Shown here in pieces: positions 61,946 through 64,000 of a stretch of 64,000 bases of DNA (its first letter is position 1; the number at the start of each line of letters is the position of its first letter). The position numbers and the translations under genes were made by a program. Source of the stretch: Bradyrhizobium sp. CSA112 (lineage in GTDB: Bacteria; Pseudomonadota; Alphaproteobacteria; Rhizobiales; Xanthobacteraceae); assembly GCF_029051645.1 (NCBI RefSeq), contig NZ_JAACFS010000001.1, positions 1 to 64,000 on the forward strand, given 5' to 3'. Below the pieces are notes generated by a model that had not been told where the DNA came from, made no database searches, and worked only from the letters and a program-made list of their open reading frames with translations.

Positions 61946-63411
61946 TGCCTCTGCTTGCCGCTGGCGAATATCGCCCCGATGTATCCGATTACCTCGGTAC
62001 GGCAAGCCGCAACGTGTTGAACGTCATCCCGCGCGGGGATGGCTACGGCCCGTTTCCGAGTTTTTCGGCCTATACCTCGGCGCTTCCCGCTGCGTGTCGC
62101 GGGGCATTCTATGCGCTGAAGTCGGATGGAACGGTCGTTACGTTCGCCGGCACAGCAACCAAGCTATACCAGCTCAACAACACCGATTTTACGTGGACGG
62201 ATGTTTCTCTCGGGGCGTCAACTTACAGCGCGTTGTCGGCAACGGCGCAATGGCAATGGGCGCAGTTTGGCAACCTTGTCTTTGCCACGCAGGCCAACGC
62301 CGTCTTGCAGGTATTCGACCTTAGTTCCTCGTCTGCATTTGCCAATTGCGGCGGGTCGCCTCCGCAGGCGGCGTATATTGCTGTGGTTGGGCGATTCCTG
62401 GTTCTCTCTGGGCTACTGTCCAATCCATACCGCATTCAATGGTCCGGACTGAACGCAACGACGACGTGGACGAGCGGCACGAACAGCTCCGACTTTCAGG
62501 ACTTTCCGGACGGCGGCATTGTCCGCGGCGTTGCGGGCGGGGAGGCTGGCGTCATCTTCCAGGATCAGGCCATCCGGCGCATGTCGTATGTACCGGGATC
62601 GCCGATCATCTTCCAGATTGATCGTATTACGCAGGACAAGGGACTGTTTGCGCCATACTCGATCATTCGGGCGGGCGAAAAGATTTTCTTCTTTGCTGGT
62701 CAGGGCTTTCACAAGATCGAACCCGGCGGCGTCCCCGAGCAGATCGGCCGCGAGAAGGTAGATCGCACATTTCTCGCCGATCTCGATAAGGGGCATCTTG
62801 AATTGTTCATCGGCGCGGCTGACCCGCGCTCTACCAAGATTTACTGGGCGTATCGGTCGGCAAACGGTGTCAACCCGGCGAACTATGACAAGCTCCTGGG
62901 GTATGACTATCTGCTTGATCGATTCTTCCCGCTGTCAGTCACGGGCGAATATCTTCTCGGTATTTCTCAGACCGGCCTGACGCTGGAAAATCTCGACACG
63001 ATTTCGGCGTCGCTGGACGCGCTAACGCTTTCGCTGGACTCCTACGCTACGGCCGTTCAGCCGCAGATTGCTCAATTCAACGCCTCCCATGTGCTGGGCT
63101 TCTTTGCCGGGGCGAACCTTGAGGCCACGATCGAAAGCGCAGAGCAGGGAACAGACGAAAACCGCGTTACCCTGCGCGGGTTCAGGCCGGTTACGGATTC
63201 CGCAACGGTTTACGGCTCGGTGACCTATCGCGATACACAGTCGGCAGCGTCAACATCGGGCGCTGAGGTGCTGATCAACGCGCGGACCGGACGTTGCGAC
63301 ATGATGCGCGACGCTAGATATATGCGCTTTAAGAACCGCATTCCCGCAGCCGAGACGTGGACGTTCTTTGCGGGCGTTGTCCCTGACATCACCACGAGCG
63401 GCACGCAGTGA
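61945..63411 (+). CDS. Phage nozzle/stabilisation protein (P22 gp10-like)
   Basis: A 488-residue beta-propeller-type protein (RPDVSDYLGTASRNVLNVIP; AYIAVVGRFLVLSG; VIFQDQAIRRMSYV). The pattern matches nozzle proteins of podoviruses such as P22 gp10. It overlaps the repeat protein by TAATG and the next gene by GTGA. Confidence 0.75.
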   Translation: MPLLAAGEYRPDVSDYLGTASRNVLNVIPRGDGYGPFPSFSAYTSALPAACRGAFYALKSDGTVVTFAGTATKLYQLNNTDFTWTDVSLGASTYSALSATAQWQWAQFGNLVFATQANAVLQVFDLSSSSAFANCGGSPPQAAYIAVVGRFLVLSGLLSNPYRIQWSGLNATTTWTSGTNSSDFQDFPDGGIVRGVAGGEAGVIFQDQAIRRMSYVPGSPIIFQIDRITQDKGLFAPYSIIRAGEKIFFFAGQGFHKIEPGGVPEQIGREKVDRTFLADLDKGHLELFIGAADPRSTKIYWAYRSANGVNPANYDKLLGYDYLLDRFFPLSVTGEYLLGISQTGLTLENLDTISASLDALTLSLDSYATAVQPQIAQFNASHVLGFFAGANLEATIESAEQGTDENRVTLRGFRPVTDSATVYGSVTYRDTQSAASTSGAEVLINARTGRCDMMRDARYMRFKNRIPAAETWTFFAGVVPDITTSGTQ

Positions 63412-63800
63412 CGGAAAAGCTTAAGCTCAGACTTTTAATGATATCGCTCATTCGAACCGGCAAAAGGTGGGCAGAGATAATGGTCGCATTCGTTCCCGGC
63501 CTGACCGAGACCGATCTGAAGAAGATCGTCTTGGCAATCCAGCAACTGGCGTCGGGGCGGTCGAACGCGGTTGGTACGGTGACGCTGACGCAGAACTCGG
63601 CGACGACGGTAGTAACGACGGCGACGGGAACGTGCTTCACGGGTTCTGTGCCGATTCTTGTACCGACGACAGCGAACGCCGCAACCGAGTTCGGAGCGGG
63701 GTCTTTGTATATCTCTTCGATTGGCAAGGACACGTTCACGATAACCCACGTCAACAGTGCGACGGCTTCGCGGACGTTCCTTTATGCCATCCACGGCTAG
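63408..63800 (+). CDS. Phage structural protein (107-130 aa)
   Basis: Two possible starts: GTG 63408 (overlapping the nozzle stop) or ATG 63480, where the conserved-looking part begins (MVAFVPGLTETDLKKIVLAI). The rest is a small beta domain (VPILVPTTANAATEFGAGSL; FTITHVNSATASRTF). It overlaps the next start. Confidence 0.6.
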   Translation: MTEKLKLRLLMISLIRTGKRWAEIMVAFVPGLTETDLKKIVLAIQQLASGRSNAVGTVTLTQNSATTVVTTATGTCFTGSVPILVPTTANAATEFGAGSLYISSIGKDTFTITHVNSATASRTFLYAIHG

Positions 63801-64000
63801 TCTTGTCTGCGTTGATCCAGAGCAGATATTCGAGTTCTGGCCGCACGCGAGAGGCTTAATCAAGGCCGCGATCGACGCGACCAACCTGAGCGACTTCGCC
63901 GATATCGAAAGCGACGTGCTCGAAGGCAAGCAGCTTCTTTGGCTGGCTTGGTCAGATCACATCGAAGCGGCTGCCACCACGCATCTATCGCGCGGGGTTT
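63784..64000 (+). CDS. Phage protein, cut by the window edge
   Basis: From ATG 63784: MPSTASLVCVDPEQIFEFWP then HARGLIKAAIDATNLSDFAD and LLWLAWSDHIEAAATTHLSR. 72 residues are visible; it resembles small GNAT-type or host-interaction proteins found beside nozzle genes. Assignment uncertain. Confidence 0.55.
   Translation, partial: MPSTASLVCVDPEQIFEFWPHARGLIKAAIDATNLSDFADIESDVLEGKQLLWLAWSDHIEAAATTHLSRGV

Larger units (their letters stand above)
35950..64000. mobile_element. Prophage, podovirus-like, incomplete at the right window edge
   Basis: Integrase at the left end, repressor-Cro switch, replication genes, terminase, portal, capsid and tail-side genes all in phage order. The left boundary should lie between the subtilase stop (35761) and the integrase stop (35952). 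No tRNA is seen there and the right attachment site is outside the window, so attL cannot be placed exactly. The type is suggested by a P22-like portal, SU10-type capsid, adaptor and nozzle proteins, and lack of tail-tube genes so far. Confidence 0.92.

Overview
The window is high-GC alphaproteobacterial DNA, most likely from a Bradyrhizobium or close relative. The pointers are an imuB-dnaE2 mutasome, the codon use, and several families of short palindromic intergenic repeats of the kind common in that group (family resemblance is recalled, not searched). About 1-35.9 kb is ordinary chromosome. From about 35.95 kb to the right edge lies one side of a prophage of podovirus-like organisation. 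Its right end is outside the window.

Chromosomal part. A repeat-flanked, apparently 5'-truncated imuB overlaps dnaE2 (0.1-5.1 kb). dnaE2 carries an in-frame copy of a palindromic repeat. Next come a flavoprotein oxidoreductase, small proteins, an MgtC-like membrane protein, a PilZ protein, an SDR dehydrogenase, a frameshifted CaiB/BaiF-type CoA transferase, a methyltransferase-like gene paired with a MetF-like gene, and an amidohydrolase. Further right are an FAD-linked oxidase, a LysM protein, a leftward cluster of unknown membrane proteins with an alpha/beta hydrolase, a TolC-type channel, an acetyl-CoA hydrolase/transferase and an enoyl-CoA hydratase. A signalling cluster follows (28.7-35.8 kb): ECF sigma with an NrsF-like anti-sigma, a DUF2336 protein, a GGDEF diguanylate cyclase, and a second ECF sigma with a membrane anti-sigma next to a secreted subtilase.

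Prophage, left arm (35.95-41.2 kb, minus strand). One compact operon runs from a promoter region near 41.25 kb to the integrase. It contains about twenty mostly tiny reading frames joined by ATGA, GTGA or TGATG overlaps, including several single-span membrane miniproteins of 24-51 residues. It then encodes an orphan adenine/cytosine methylase, a putative excisionase and a tyrosine integrase. An XRE repressor, repeated TTCAGA-N3-TCTGAA operator-like sites and a Cro-like gene form the switch (41.2-42.4 kb).

Prophage, right arm (42.2-64 kb, plus strand). Early genes encode a stand-alone ClpX-type zinc finger, DNA-binding proteins, a RuvC-like resolvase, a PD-(D/E)XK nuclease, a possible single-strand-binding protein and a primase-helicase followed by iterated repeats that look like a replication origin. 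A NusG-like protein precedes the packaging and structural genes. Those are small and large terminase, a portal encoded in two pieces around a small gene that resembles Acb2/Tad1 cyclic-oligonucleotide sponges, scaffold, SU10-type capsid, adaptor, an HNH endonuclease, and nozzle and tail-side proteins. No tRNA, rRNA or CRISPR array was recognised. Lysis genes and the right attachment site would lie beyond the window.
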